Shown here: piece by piece, positions 54,815 to 63,973 of the stretch | Position numbering within the stretch: the stretch's first letter is position 1 | Layout of the letters: each line of letters begins with the position of its first letter | DNA from: Oscillospiraceae bacterium | GTDB lineage: Bacteria > Bacillota > Clostridia > Oscillospirales > Ruminococcaceae | Length of the DNA: 64,000 nt | NCBI GenBank assembly: GCA_017461565.1 | Contig: JAFTXQ010000011.1 | Coordinates: 1 to 64,000 of the forward strand | Direction of reading: 5' to 3' | Notes under the pieces: model-generated | Told to the model about the DNA's origin: nothing | Seen by the model: only the letters and a program-made list of their open reading frames with translations | Databases searched by the model: none | Position numbers and translations under genes: made by a program

Positions 54815-55909
54815 TTATCCTTCCTCAAAGACAGAGCATATTTTAGCGGTTGCTCTTATGCCGTTATCCCCGTTTATGAGAATCTCGCCCCAATCCTCGG
54901 AAAGCACTGAACCATCCCACTCAACAGCGATATCAAGATATTCAACACCGCCGCCGTTTCCCTTCCAGCTCCAGCCGAGATAGCCGATATCATTTTCGGT
55001 ACAATATTCCATTATATAAGCTTCGTTAACGTCGCCATCGGAATGTGTATATCCGAACTCACCGACAATTATGCAAAGCTCCTTATCGGTAGCACCCTTG
55101 ATATTGCTTTCAATAGTCTGCTCATTTTTACCGGCTGAACCGTACATATGCACCGCAAACATGGTATTCTTATCAGGATCGGAAGCAAGCACCTCGGTAC
55201 CATAATCTGCAATACTCTTGCCATACTGCCCCCAGCCGCCTGCATCGACCATGATAGTATTCTTTATACCTGCCTCACGCAGCTTGGGAACAGCTGCAAT
55301 ATATCCATCACGCCATATTTCACTGTTCCACTTTCCTACCCATTCATTGGCGATGTTAAGTATAACATACTCTTCGTTTCCGATGAGCGCATCCTTGACC
55401 TCGATCCAGAAATCGGTCACCTGCTCAAGCTGCTTGATATCGTCTTTTCCTGTGATATCATGCACCTCTAGCACACATATCATATCAAGAGCTATGCACT
55501 TATCGATCACTTTTGTCAGAGACTCAACGGTTTCCTTCTGATACTGTATACCTGCGCCGCACACAATACGTACCGTGTTACTGCCTGTTTCGGCAATCGC
55601 TTCAAGAGCAGTGTCATCTGTGCTAAGGAACCAGCAATGCGGATGGTTTATGCCACGCATTACAAATTCATTTCCGTTTGCATCAATAAGCTTTGTTCCC
55701 TGCACGGAAAAACCACCGTCGAAATCCGAAGCAGCACCGTCCGAAGCTTCAGCGGTGCTGTCCACAGTTTCAACAGCAGAAGCCGAATCCGAGCTGCTTT
55801 CCGTAGTTAAATCGCTATTGGACAGGTTTTCTGAATCTGTGCCACCGGTGCAACCTGATGCAGTTATCACGGTAATAGCCGCAATCATCATTGTTAGATA
55901 TCTTTTCAT
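54815..55909 (-). CDS. GH5 (subfamily 8-like) beta-mannanase lipoprotein
   Basis: 364 residues. Lipobox ASGC, an acidic Ser/Thr linker (to about residue 65), then a GH5 (beta/alpha)8 barrel: RGINHPHCWF, TGSNTVRIV, acid/base Glu in ANEWVGKW, DAGGWGQYG, FAVHMYGSAG, nucleophile in VGEFGYTHSDGDV and GWSWKGNGGG. This set resembles GH5_8 endo-1,4-beta-mannanases; cellulase activity is less likely. No binding module or dockerin, so it works at the cell surface as a lipoprotein. AGGAGG ribosome site. Confidence 0.9.
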   Translation of the reverse strand: MKRYLTMMIAAITVITASGCTGGTDSENLSNSDLTTESSSDSASAVETVDSTAEASDGAASDFDGGFSVQGTKLIDANGNEFVMRGINHPHCWFLSTDDTALEAIAETGSNTVRIVCGAGIQYQKETVESLTKVIDKCIALDMICVLEVHDITGKDDIKQLEQVTDFWIEVKDALIGNEEYVILNIANEWVGKWNSEIWRDGYIAAVPKLREAGIKNTIMVDAGGWGQYGKSIADYGTEVLASDPDKNTMFAVHMYGSAGKNEQTIESNIKGATDKELCIIVGEFGYTHSDGDVNEAYIMEYCTENDIGYLGWSWKGNGGGVEYLDIAVEWDGSVLSEDWGEILINGDNGIRATAKICSVFEEG

Positions 55910-55948
55910 TGTTTCCTCCTGAATATAGATGATATATTATTTCGTTTT

Positions 55949-55977
55949 ATTTTAACATATTTTGAAGATAATTACAA
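55949..55977 (-). promoter_or_regulatory. Promoter of GH5 gene
   Basis: TTGTAA (55977-55972), 17-nt spacer, TAAAAT (55954-55949). Confidence 0.6.
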
Positions 55978-56072
55978 GAGGGCAGCTTAGTTTTGCTGCA
56001 ATCAACGATCGTAATACTAAGGAGCTTAAAATTCACAACTTCTCTTTTTATCTTATTTACTAATATCAGTAT

Positions 56073-56114
56073 AAAATTCGCCCCTGCACACAAACTGAAG
56101 CAGGAGCGAATTTT
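56073..56114 (-). terminator. Terminator of HD-GYP gene
   Basis: 15-bp stem AAAATTCGCTCCTGC / GCAGGGGCGAATTTT (one G-U pair) and a 12-nt loop. Confidence 0.82.
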
Positions 56115-56156
56115 CCCATATAAACGTATATTAACAACCAGGAAACAAATAACAGT

Positions 56157-57557
56157 TTATTCTCCTATTTTTACAACACCCTGTTTTATCAACTTAAGAA
56201 TGTGCTCGACAATATCGGGATCAAACTGCTTGCCTTTATTCTTGATAAGCTCATCAATGATTACCTCTTTGGTAAGCTTTCGGCGGTAGCATCTGTTGCT
56301 GTTCATAGCGTCAAGCGAATCGGCAACGCAGATCATACGTGCAATAAGAGGTATCTCTTCACCCTTTAAGCCCTTGGGATATCCCTTTCCGTCGTAACGC
56401 TCATGATGGTATAGCGCACCGAGATACATATCCTTTATAGAGCTGAAATCACGAAGCATATCGCCGCCGATCGTAGTATGTCGCTTGATCGTCTCATACT
56501 CTTCATCGGTAAGCTTATCGGGCTTCTGTAATATATTGACAGGAATCGCTATCTTTCCGCAGTCATGCATAAGAGCTATACAACGAATATTGTTGCAATC
56601 CTGCGACGAATACCCCATTTCGTCGGCAAGTGCGAATGCTATTTCAGCAACACGCTCCGAATGTCCCTTTGTATTAGGATCCTTTGCTTCTATAAAATTA
56701 ATAAATGTCTTTATAGACTGTTCAATGATCTGAGAATCCCGCTTTTGCTGTTTCAATAATTTCCTTACCCTGATATGGGACATTACAAGGCCTATTATAA
56801 GCACAAGCCATACGATATCAAGCGCTACCATGGCTATAAATATCGGATCAGACCAGGCATTTCTGTTTAAATGATACCGAAAAACGACATCATCGAATAC
56901 AGGCGCATAATCCAGTCCCTTATCCGGAACATACACGATAAAACCAACTATCGTTGAGTCATTTACTTCATCAGTAGTCGAAGGCATCTCAAGTGGATAT
57001 TCATTATCCGCCTTGCTGGGCAGGTAAACAAATTTGTCGCCCTTCTCAAGCGGCACCATCGGACCTGTATGGTCTATATAATAGTCAAGATCTATTTCAA
57101 CGCTGAGATATTCACGCAGATCAATGGTCTGGACACGTTCTTCGCCACCGCTGGTCTGATGAAACTCCAGTTTTCCGTTCCAGTTGTTATTTATCCACAT
57201 AAATTCAGGCATATATACATCAGCTGTCCAGTCAGCAATGACAGCATCGCAGGTATTAGTAATCACCATTTCATAAATAATACCAACGCTTGGACCATGA
57301 AGTTTATTCCCCTCATCATCCAATATCGGATCCTTCAGCCATGCCCCCGAATCACCGCCTCGTGGTCCGATCTTCACATCAAAATCAGGCAGCGAATAAA
57401 TCTCTCCATCGAAGGTACCTGAAGAGATACCGATTTCTTTTATATTGTTACTTTCATTCTTTACGGAACAATAATAGACCGCAAGTGCAACAAATGTTAC
57501 TATATAAGCAATTGCCGTAAAGATTATTGCAACGATATCCTTACTGATCTTATTCAT
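56157..57557 (-). CDS. HD-GYP protein with extracellular carbohydrate-binding-like sensor
   Basis: 466 residues. Membrane helix 1 (8-30), extracellular region (31-237), helix 2 (238-260), short coiled coil, then HD-GYP: HD at 331-332, HHE at 384-386 and GYP at 392-394. The extracellular part has ITNTCDAVIADWTADVYMP and NNNWNGKLEF, a pattern like family-2 cellulose-binding modules (NxTxxxIxxWxxxFxxP...WN). So it may sense a polysaccharide and lower c-di-GMP. The CBM link is inference from sequence pattern. Own promoter and terminator. Confidence 0.88.
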   Translation of the reverse strand: MNKISKDIVAIIFTAIAYIVTFVALAVYYCSVKNESNNIKEIGISSGTFDGEIYSLPDFDVKIGPRGGDSGAWLKDPILDDEGNKLHGPSVGIIYEMVITNTCDAVIADWTADVYMPEFMWINNNWNGKLEFHQTSGGEERVQTIDLREYLSVEIDLDYYIDHTGPMVPLEKGDKFVYLPSKADNEYPLEMPSTTDEVNDSTIVGFIVYVPDKGLDYAPVFDDVVFRYHLNRNAWSDPIFIAMVALDIVWLVLIIGLVMSHIRVRKLLKQQKRDSQIIEQSIKTFINFIEAKDPNTKGHSERVAEIAFALADEMGYSSQDCNNIRCIALMHDCGKIAIPVNILQKPDKLTDEEYETIKRHTTIGGDMLRDFSSIKDMYLGALYHHERYDGKGYPKGLKGEEIPLIARMICVADSLDAMNSNRCYRRKLTKEVIIDELIKNKGKQFDPDIVEHILKLIKQGVVKIGE

Positions 57558-57588
57558 TCTGCACCTCCGAAAATATTTTGTTAGAATA

Positions 57589-57617
57589 ATTATAACCTAT
57601 ATATTTCACAGTGTCAA
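57589..57617 (-). promoter_or_regulatory. Promoter of HD-GYP sensor gene
   Basis: TTGACA (57617-57612), 17-nt spacer, TATAAT (57594-57589): full consensus. Confidence 0.86.
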
Positions 57618-57719
57618 TAGAATAAGCAGGCTTTTATCCAACAAATACAAGATATCCGATAGAATTCAATCGATACTTACCCAAACGGACTTTTACTTAA
57701 AATGAGATAAACAGAAAAA

Positions 57720-57755
57720 TTCCGCTGAACCTCATTCGGATAAGGTCCAGCGGAA
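57720..57755 (-). terminator. Terminator of tRNA-Leu
   Basis: 12-bp stem TTCCGCTGGACC / GGTTCAGCGGAA (one G-U pair), 12-nt loop, TTTTTCTGTTT tail. Confidence 0.9.
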
Positions 57756-57758
57756 CGC

Positions 57759-57846
57759 TGGTGCCGCTGACCGGGGTCGAACCGGTACGGATGTTTAGTC
57801 CGAGGGATTTTAAGTCCCTTGTGTCTGCCTATTCCACCACAGCGGC
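57759..57846 (-). tRNA. tRNA-Leu (anticodon UAA)
   Basis: 88 nt including encoded CCA. Acceptor GCCGCTG pairs with CAGCGGC; anticodon stem AGGGA / TCCCT encloses CTTAAAA with TAA as anticodon; a long variable arm (CGGACTAAACATCCG) marks a class II tRNA; the T-arm has GGTTCGACCCC. It has a full-consensus promoter and a strong terminator, so is a single-gene unit. Confidence 0.97.
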
Positions 57847-57861
57847 AAATATTACTTTAAT

Positions 57862-57890
57862 ATTATACTACTCCGACCCGATTTTGTCAA
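57862..57890 (-). promoter_or_regulatory. Promoter of tRNA-Leu
   Basis: TTGACA (57890-57885), 17-nt spacer, TATAAT (57867-57862), about 15-20 nt before the tRNA. Confidence 0.9.
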
Positions 57891-57908
57891 GGGGCTGACA
57901 AAAATTTA

Positions 57909-57935
57909 AGCCGCCGAAGAGTATTCGGCGGCTTA
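57909..57935 (-). terminator. Terminator of MATE gene
   Basis: 11-bp stem AAGCCGCCGAA / TTCGGCGGCTT, 5-nt loop, TTTTT tail; stands directly in front of the tRNA promoter. Confidence 0.9.
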
Positions 57936-57938
57936 TTT

Positions 57939-59279
57939 TCAGGAGCTTCTCCCTTTTCGTCCGACTTTTGCAAAATACAACACATTTGAAAGTATCGCCG
58001 AAACACTCCAGCCTATCGGCCAGGACATCCAGATTCCCATTGCCCCGAAATGCGGACATAGCAGAAACGCAAGCACAACTCTCAATATAAGATCGGTGAA
58101 CGTTGTTATCATAAAGCTTCGCACATCGCCTGTGCCACGAAGCAGCCCGTCGGAATTGAGCTTCAGTCCCACTGCAAGGAAAAACGGTGATACAATCGTC
58201 AGGAAGTGTACACCTGCATCAGCGGCTCCGATGTTATTTATATCCGCACTGTCCATAAAAATGTATATAAGCTCGTTTGCAAATATGACATACACCAGCG
58301 AGAAAACAGCCGCAATACCTGCAGCAAGGAGTGCACCGACACGGTAGCCCTTTCTCACCCTGTCGTATTCCAGCGCTCCGACATTCTGCGCCGTAAAACT
58401 TGAAACGCTGTTTCCAACGGTAGAAAAGCAGGTCACAGCAAATGTGTTCAGCTTTATCGCTGAGGAATAACCTGCCATTACGTCGAGGCCGCAGGAATTA
58501 ACAAGTCCCTGTATAAACAGGTTTCCGACAGACACAAAGCTCTGCTGAAGTATGCTGGGAACTGACAATCGGGATATCCTGCCTAGCATTCTCCACTCGA
58601 AATAAGCAAATTCAGGTGCTTCGATCTTTGAAATGCGCCTCAACAGCACCGAAAAAGCAAGAACTGCACATATTCCCTGGCTTATAAAGGTCGCCCAGGC
58701 AGTGCCGGGAACTCCCATCGGGATGACTGCCACAAACAGGATATCAAGCAGTATATTACCCAGAGATGAGCCGATGAGAAAATATAGCGGTGTCCTTGAA
58801 TCACCAAGCGAAGTAAAGATACCTGTACAGATGTTGTATATAAAAAGGAAGACCAGTCCGAAAACATAGATATTCAGATAATCCTGCGCATCCTTGAACA
58901 CTGCGGCATCCGTACCAAGCAGCTCAAGGAAGATACCGCTTGTAAAGAAACCCACGGCAGTCAGAAAAACACCAAGCACAAAGCATGAGATAAGCGACGT
59001 GAACACCGCAGTCTTCATGTTCTTCATGTCCTTTGCGCCAAAAAACGTGGAGATCACAACGGAACATCCGATGTTCATTCCTGTGCCGATCGAAAGGAAT
59101 ATCATAGTAATCGGATAAGATGCACCTATCGCTGCAAGCGCATCCTTATTTATGAAATTGCCTGCAATAACACTGTCCGCAATGCTGTAAAGCTGCTGGA
59201 ATATCACGCTCACCAGCAACGGAACCGAGAATCTGATTAGCAGCGGCGCAACTGCGCCCTTGGTCATGTCCTTAACCAT
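57939..59279 (-). CDS. MATE-family efflux transporter
   Basis: 446 residues, 12 membrane helices in two halves (split near residue 225). N-terminal LLIRFSVPLLVSVIFQQLYSIADSVIAGNFI is typical of bacterial NorM/DinF-type members, with PITMIFLSIGTGMNIG after. Exports drugs or metabolites with Na+ or H+ influx. 61 nt after typA with a hairpin between; no clear own promoter seen. Confidence 0.93.
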   Translation of the reverse strand: MVKDMTKGAVAPLLIRFSVPLLVSVIFQQLYSIADSVIAGNFINKDALAAIGASYPITMIFLSIGTGMNIGCSVVISTFFGAKDMKNMKTAVFTSLISCFVLGVFLTAVGFFTSGIFLELLGTDAAVFKDAQDYLNIYVFGLVFLFIYNICTGIFTSLGDSRTPLYFLIGSSLGNILLDILFVAVIPMGVPGTAWATFISQGICAVLAFSVLLRRISKIEAPEFAYFEWRMLGRISRLSVPSILQQSFVSVGNLFIQGLVNSCGLDVMAGYSSAIKLNTFAVTCFSTVGNSVSSFTAQNVGALEYDRVRKGYRVGALLAAGIAAVFSLVYVIFANELIYIFMDSADINNIGAADAGVHFLTIVSPFFLAVGLKLNSDGLLRGTGDVRSFMITTFTDLILRVVLAFLLCPHFGAMGIWMSWPIGWSVSAILSNVLYFAKVGRKGRSS

Positions 59280-59310
59280 TTATGCCTCTTTCGTTTTTAA
59301 TGTAAGATAA

Positions 59311-59332
59311 CGGGCGGATCAATATCCGCCCG
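59311..59332 (-). terminator. Terminator of typA
   Basis: 9-bp stem CGGGCGGAT / ATCCGCCCG, 4-nt loop, weak T-rich tail. Confidence 0.75.
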
Positions 59333-59340
59333 AATTATTA

Positions 59341-61173
59341 CTACTTCTTGTTCTTTGCCTCTGCCTTAAGACGCAGATCACGCTCAAGGATGACCTTACG
59401 GATACGTATGCTCTTTGGAGTAACCTCTACAAGCTCATCATCCTGAATAAACTCAAGGCTCTCCTCAAGGCTCATTACCTTGGGAGGAATAAGATGAAGC
59501 GCATCGTCCGAGCCGCTGGCACGGGTGTTTGTAAGGTGCTTCTTCTTGCACACGTTTACAACAATATCGCCTGCCTTGGGTGATACTCCGACGATCATTC
59601 CCTCGTATACAGGGACACCTGCGCCGATGAAAAGCGTGCCACGCTCCTGTGCATTGAACAGACCGTATGTTATAGCGTTTCCTGTTTCCCATGCAACAAG
59701 GGAGCCGACCGTTCTTCTCGGGATATCACCGAAATAGGGCTGATAGCTGTCGAATACGGAGTTCATAATACCCTCGCCCTTGGTATCGGTCATGAATTCG
59801 CTCCTGTATCCGAAAAGTCCACGTGAAGGTACAAGGAACTCAAGCCTTGTGCGGCTTCCGACGGGCGTCATTCCTGTCATCTCTGCCTTACGCTGTCCCA
59901 TCTTCTCCACTACAGAACCAACGGCAAACTCAGGGACATCTATAACAAGGCGCTCCACAGGCTCGCACTTAACACCGTCTATCTCCTTATAAAGTACACG
60001 AGGAGTGCTTACAGAAAGCTCATAGCCCTCACGGCGCATATTCTCGATGAGGATGGAAAGGTGCATTTCTCCTCTGCCTGCTACATTGAATGCGTCGAGA
60101 GTATCGCTGTCGGTAACACGAAGAGATACGTCCTTGAGAAGCTCACGCTGAAGTCTTTCTCTTATCTGACGGGAGGTAACGAACTTTCCCTCTCTGCCTG
60201 CAAAGGGGCTGGTGTTTACGGAGAAGGTCATCTCTACAGTAGGCTCGGAGATCTTCACGAAAGGAAGCGGCTCGGGACAGCTCACCGATGTGATGGTCTG
60301 ACCGATAGTAACGCCCTCGATACCTGAGAAGCAGACGATATCGCCTACCTTTGCCTCTGTTACGGGAACACGGTTGAGTCCCTCAAAATTGTACAGGGAC
60401 ACTATCTTTGACTTGAAAGGATCAGTACGTCCAAGATGATCGCAGACCATTACCTCCTGATTCTGCTTCATCACGCCACGCTCGATACGTCCGATGGCAA
60501 TTCTGCCGACATACTCGTTATAGTCGATGGAGGACACAAGCACCTGAAGCTCGCCCTCGTCATCGCCCTCGGGAGGATCGATGTGCTCTACTATCTTATC
60601 AAACAGCGGCTTGAAATCGGTACCCATGTGGTCGGGCGAGTACGAAGCAACGCCCATTCTTCCTGAACAGAAAACAACGGGGCTGTCTATCTGCTCCTCA
60701 GTTGCGTCGAGATCAAGGAGCAGCTCCAGAACCTCGTCAACGACCTCCTTATTACGTGCATCGGGGCGGTCTGTCTTGTTTACAACAACGATGATCTTGT
60801 GGCCAAGCTCCAGCGCTTTCTGGAGCACGAAGCGTGTCTGGGGCATAGTACCCTCAAAGGAGTCAACCAGAAGCAGTACACCGTTTACCATCTTGAGGAT
60901 ACGCTCTACCTCGCCGCCGAAATCAGCATGGCCGGGAGTATCAACAATGTTTATCTTTACTCCGTTATACATACAGGCGGTGTTCTTCGCAAGGATGGTG
61001 ATGCCACGCTCACGCTCGATATCGTTGCTGTCCATTACACGATCGTTTACGACCTGATTTTCACGGAAAGCTCCGCCCTGCTTGAGCATTTCATCGACCA
61101 GGGTAGTCTTACCGTGGTCAACGTGCGCTATTATCGCAATATTTCTTAGATCCTCTCTTACCAAATTAAACAT
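59341..61173 (-). CDS. typA: Translational GTPase TypA/BipA
   Basis: 610 residues, full length. G1 AHVDHGKTT (about 16-24), RGITI, DTPGHADF, NKTD, then EF-G-like domains II, III and V and the BipA-specific C-terminal domain (GDIVVNVCKKKHLTN...). Ribosome-associated stress and assembly GTPase. Promoter TTGTAG-TATAAT lies 46 nt upstream. Confidence 0.96.
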   Translation of the reverse strand: MFNLVREDLRNIAIIAHVDHGKTTLVDEMLKQGGAFRENQVVNDRVMDSNDIERERGITILAKNTACMYNGVKINIVDTPGHADFGGEVERILKMVNGVLLLVDSFEGTMPQTRFVLQKALELGHKIIVVVNKTDRPDARNKEVVDEVLELLLDLDATEEQIDSPVVFCSGRMGVASYSPDHMGTDFKPLFDKIVEHIDPPEGDDEGELQVLVSSIDYNEYVGRIAIGRIERGVMKQNQEVMVCDHLGRTDPFKSKIVSLYNFEGLNRVPVTEAKVGDIVCFSGIEGVTIGQTITSVSCPEPLPFVKISEPTVEMTFSVNTSPFAGREGKFVTSRQIRERLQRELLKDVSLRVTDSDTLDAFNVAGRGEMHLSILIENMRREGYELSVSTPRVLYKEIDGVKCEPVERLVIDVPEFAVGSVVEKMGQRKAEMTGMTPVGSRTRLEFLVPSRGLFGYRSEFMTDTKGEGIMNSVFDSYQPYFGDIPRRTVGSLVAWETGNAITYGLFNAQERGTLFIGAGVPVYEGMIVGVSPKAGDIVVNVCKKKHLTNTRASGSDDALHLIPPKVMSLEESLEFIQDDELVEVTPKSIRIRKVILERDLRLKAEAKNKK

Positions 61174-61218
61174 CTCTTTTCTTTATATTTATTTACAGTT
61201 GAATTTTTACCAAAGCTT

Positions 61219-61247
61219 ATTATACAACTTTTTTCGCACCGCTACAA
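61219..61247 (-). promoter_or_regulatory. Promoter of typA
   Basis: TTGTAG (61247-61242), 17-nt spacer, TATAAT (61224-61219). Confidence 0.72.
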
Positions 61248-61327
61248 GCAGGAAAACAAAAAACTGTGGTTTTAATCATATTTAACTAAAACAAAACTTA
61301 TCATTTAGCTATTTTCACCAAATAAAA

Positions 61328-61361
61328 TCCCCCTGTAATACATCATGGTACCTCAGGGGGA
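61328..61361 (-). terminator. Terminator of DUF4956 / binding lipoprotein operon
   Basis: 8-bp stem TCCCCCTG / CAGGGGGA, 18-nt loop, TTTTATTT tail on the minus strand. Confidence 0.85.
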
Positions 61362-61373
61362 GTAAGTATTGAA

Positions 61374-63263
61374 TTATACTGCAATATCTGAAGCAACAGA
61401 CGGAGGCTGCTGATCAAAACGACCGCCGTCAGGCTTCATGCCACCGCCAAAGCCATCAGGGAATTCTGCTCCGTCAGGAAGTTCAGGCATTGTCCCGTCG
61501 AAATTTTCAGGAGCTCCGGGTCTGGCACCTCCGCCGAAGTTTCCTCCGCCGTGTCCACCCATACCTCCGCCAAAGCCGCCCATTCCGTTACCCGAGCCGT
61601 AAACAAGGCTGTCCATGGTAACTGTAGCCATACTGCTGCCGCAGGTAACTGTGTAGGTATTACCCTGCTGTATCTCGGGACATGAGATCACAACGCTGTC
61701 AAATTTCTTTGGCGCAGTCCATGAAAGCAGCGCTGTTCCATCGGAATCTTTAAGCTCGATAACACTGTTTTCCGAAGCACCGCTCAGGTTGACCATCATT
61801 ACACCCTGATTTTCAGCAGAGGTGAAATTCACTGCCATCTGCGCCGGACCAGCAGCAATAAATACGCCGCCTGTTATCTGCGCCTTACCTGCGTAATCAA
61901 ATGCGCCATTGCCACCGTTCGTGGGGCCTGCAATATAGGTTGCGCCGCCCGTTACATTAACAGCGCCGTTGGAGTCTATACCATCGCCGCCCGCATTTAC
62001 ATTCAGTGTACCGCCATTGATATTGATATAGCAGCTTTCGTTTGACGAAAAGATATCCCCCCCGCCAAAGCCGCTCTGATCGTTACCACCGCCTGCATTG
62101 ATGCCGTCATCGCTTGATGTAAGTGCGACCTCGCCACCGTTGAACTCCATACACAGGCCCTCAAGACCCTCGTAGCTTTTGCTGACCACGATCTTTCCGT
62201 TGTTGACAGTCAGCTTTTCATCTGTATGCACAGCATCGTCGCCCGAAGCTATCTCAAAGCTGCCGCCGTTTACCTCAATTGCGGAATTTGCATGGACAGC
62301 ATCGTCCGCAGAGTCTATCACAAACTCTCCTCCATTTACAAGCAGGCTGCCACCTGCCTTAAGTCCCTTGCAGCTGGAGGAGCTATTGGCATTGCTTCCG
62401 CCGCCCGAAAGGATATCAAACATTCCGCTGTCTATCTGCGTATAGGAAGACGAGCTGATGCCGTCGCCACCGCTTGTTATATCAAATGTTCCGCTCTCAA
62501 TATAGACATAGCCGAGCGAAGCGTCCTCTGAATTATCACACTGAATGCCGTCCTTGCCCGAATCGATCCTGACCGATGCATTTGCGATCATCACAGCATC
62601 CTTAGCTTTCATGCCGTGGGACGCAGCGGTGATATCATAATTGCCGCTGGTAAGCACCAGATCGTCCTTTGATACGATACCATGACCCGCAGGCGACTGT
62701 ATGGTAAGCTTGCCCGAGCCGTTGAAAGTAATATCCTCTTTTGAAAAAACCACGGAATCGATATTATTGTCATCAATAGCGGTGAATGTTCCGCCGTTTG
62801 CCAGAGTATTCTCGCTGCCGTCAGCAACAGTCACGAATATTTTGTCAGCCTTCCTGATATACAGAGGAGCGCAGTTGCTGCTTGTCACAGATACGCCGTC
62901 AAGGACCAGCTGAAGCTTGTTCTCCTTTGTTGAATCGACCACGATCATGCCATCATCAAGCTGCCCCGAAAGCACATAGGTTCCATCGCCTGTTATCGTG
63001 ACAGTACTTCCGTCTATATCAACAGTGTCGCTGTCACAGGTGGCTGTATCCCCTTTCAGTTCAATATAAATACTGTCAGGCTCCTTGTAGCCCACTTCAT
63101 AATCACGGTCGGAAAACGCCGAATCATCAACTGAACTGATATTCGTATCCGAATCGGCGGAACTGCTGTTTTCAGTAGCCGATGATCCATCCTCGTTACC
63201 CGAACACCCTGCAGCAAGCATAGCAAATGCCGCAGTAACAGCAAGTAAAGATGTTTTTTTCAT
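61374..63263 (-). CDS. Cthe_2159-like carbohydrate-binding lipoprotein
   Basis: 629 residues from the ATG at 63263 (AAGGAG 7 nt before). Lipobox AAGC, acidic Ser/Asn linker, then a long right-handed beta-helix of short repeats (GSGKLTIQSPAGHGIVSKDDLVLTSG, ...SDDGINAGGG..., GGDGIDSNGAVNVTGG). This resembles the DUF4353 family, whose member Cthe_2159 binds cellulose and polygalacturonate. C-terminal tail is rich in Gly (GGFGGGMGGHGGG). 14 nt after the DUF4956 gene. Ends at a terminator. Confidence 0.87.
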   Translation of the reverse strand: MKKTSLLAVTAAFAMLAAGCSGNEDGSSATENSSSADSDTNISSVDDSAFSDRDYEVGYKEPDSIYIELKGDTATCDSDTVDIDGSTVTITGDGTYVLSGQLDDGMIVVDSTKENKLQLVLDGVSVTSSNCAPLYIRKADKIFVTVADGSENTLANGGTFTAIDDNNIDSVVFSKEDITFNGSGKLTIQSPAGHGIVSKDDLVLTSGNYDITAASHGMKAKDAVMIANASVRIDSGKDGIQCDNSEDASLGYVYIESGTFDITSGGDGISSSSYTQIDSGMFDILSGGGSNANSSSSCKGLKAGGSLLVNGGEFVIDSADDAVHANSAIEVNGGSFEIASGDDAVHTDEKLTVNNGKIVVSKSYEGLEGLCMEFNGGEVALTSSDDGINAGGGNDQSGFGGGDIFSSNESCYININGGTLNVNAGGDGIDSNGAVNVTGGATYIAGPTNGGNGAFDYAGKAQITGGVFIAAGPAQMAVNFTSAENQGVMMVNLSGASENSVIELKDSDGTALLSWTAPKKFDSVVISCPEIQQGNTYTVTCGSSMATVTMDSLVYGSGNGMGGFGGGMGGHGGGNFGGGARPGAPENFDGTMPELPDGAEFPDGFGGGMKPDGGRFDQQPPSVASDIAV

Positions 63264-63277
63264 AAACTGACTCCTTA

Positions 63278-63973
63278 TCAAAGCTCGGCTATGGATGTAT
63301 CCTGTCTCGAAATAGAAATTTCAAGATTGCCGTTGCGGCAGCGGAGCTTGTCGATCATTTCCTTCTCGTTTGCAGCTTTCTTAAGCGTGATATTGTATGT
63401 AAGGCGGAAAAGGCTGCCCATGTTAGTCGTCTTTACCTTGATAAGCTCGCACGAAGTTGTGTACTCTGAAAGTATGCCCTCGAAAACATCAGTGTAATCA
63501 AGATCCTCGGGAATAGTTATGGTAAGTGTTCTGTATATTACGGCATTCTTTTTTGTACCAAAATCAAAACGATTGTAGATGATGACGAACACACACATCA
63601 CAACAGCGAACAGCACCGCAAAACCGAGATAGCCCATACCTGCGATAAGACCCGTTCCCATCGCAACGAACAGCATGCTGATCTCTTTGGCAGTACCGGG
63701 AACAGAACGGAAGCGAACAAGGCTGAATGCACCTGCTACCGCAACGCCTGTGCCTACATTTCCGTTCACCATGAGGATAACAACGCACACTACCGCAGGA
63801 AGCAGTGCGAGAGTAACCACAAAGCTCTTAGTGTAGCGTGTACGGTACATATAGCTGAATGCAAGGATAAGTCCTATGACAAGCGAGCAAGCTATACAGA
63901 GCAGAAAGTCAGTAACACTTATCACATTAGTCATCGAGGTATCAAAGAGTCCTTTAAAAAGATCGTCAAGCAT
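63278..63973 (-). CDS. DUF4956 membrane protein
   Basis: 231 residues, four membrane helices in the first 135 residues (with SLVRFRSVPGTAKEISMLFVAMGTGLIAGMG), then a cytosolic ferredoxin-like tail. DUF4956 genes are usually found beside CotH-type spore-coat kinase-like proteins, VTC-domain polyphosphate polymerases and Cthe_2159-like proteins. Only the last is seen here; others may lie to the right of the window. GGGAGGA ribosome site 7 nt before ATG. Function unknown. Confidence 0.88.
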   Translation of the reverse strand: MLDDLFKGLFDTSMTNVISVTDFLLCIACSLVIGLILAFSYMYRTRYTKSFVVTLALLPAVVCVVILMVNGNVGTGVAVAGAFSLVRFRSVPGTAKEISMLFVAMGTGLIAGMGYLGFAVLFAVVMCVFVIIYNRFDFGTKKNAVIYRTLTITIPEDLDYTDVFEGILSEYTTSCELIKVKTTNMGSLFRLTYNITLKKAANEKEMIDKLRCRNGNLEISISRQDTSIAEL

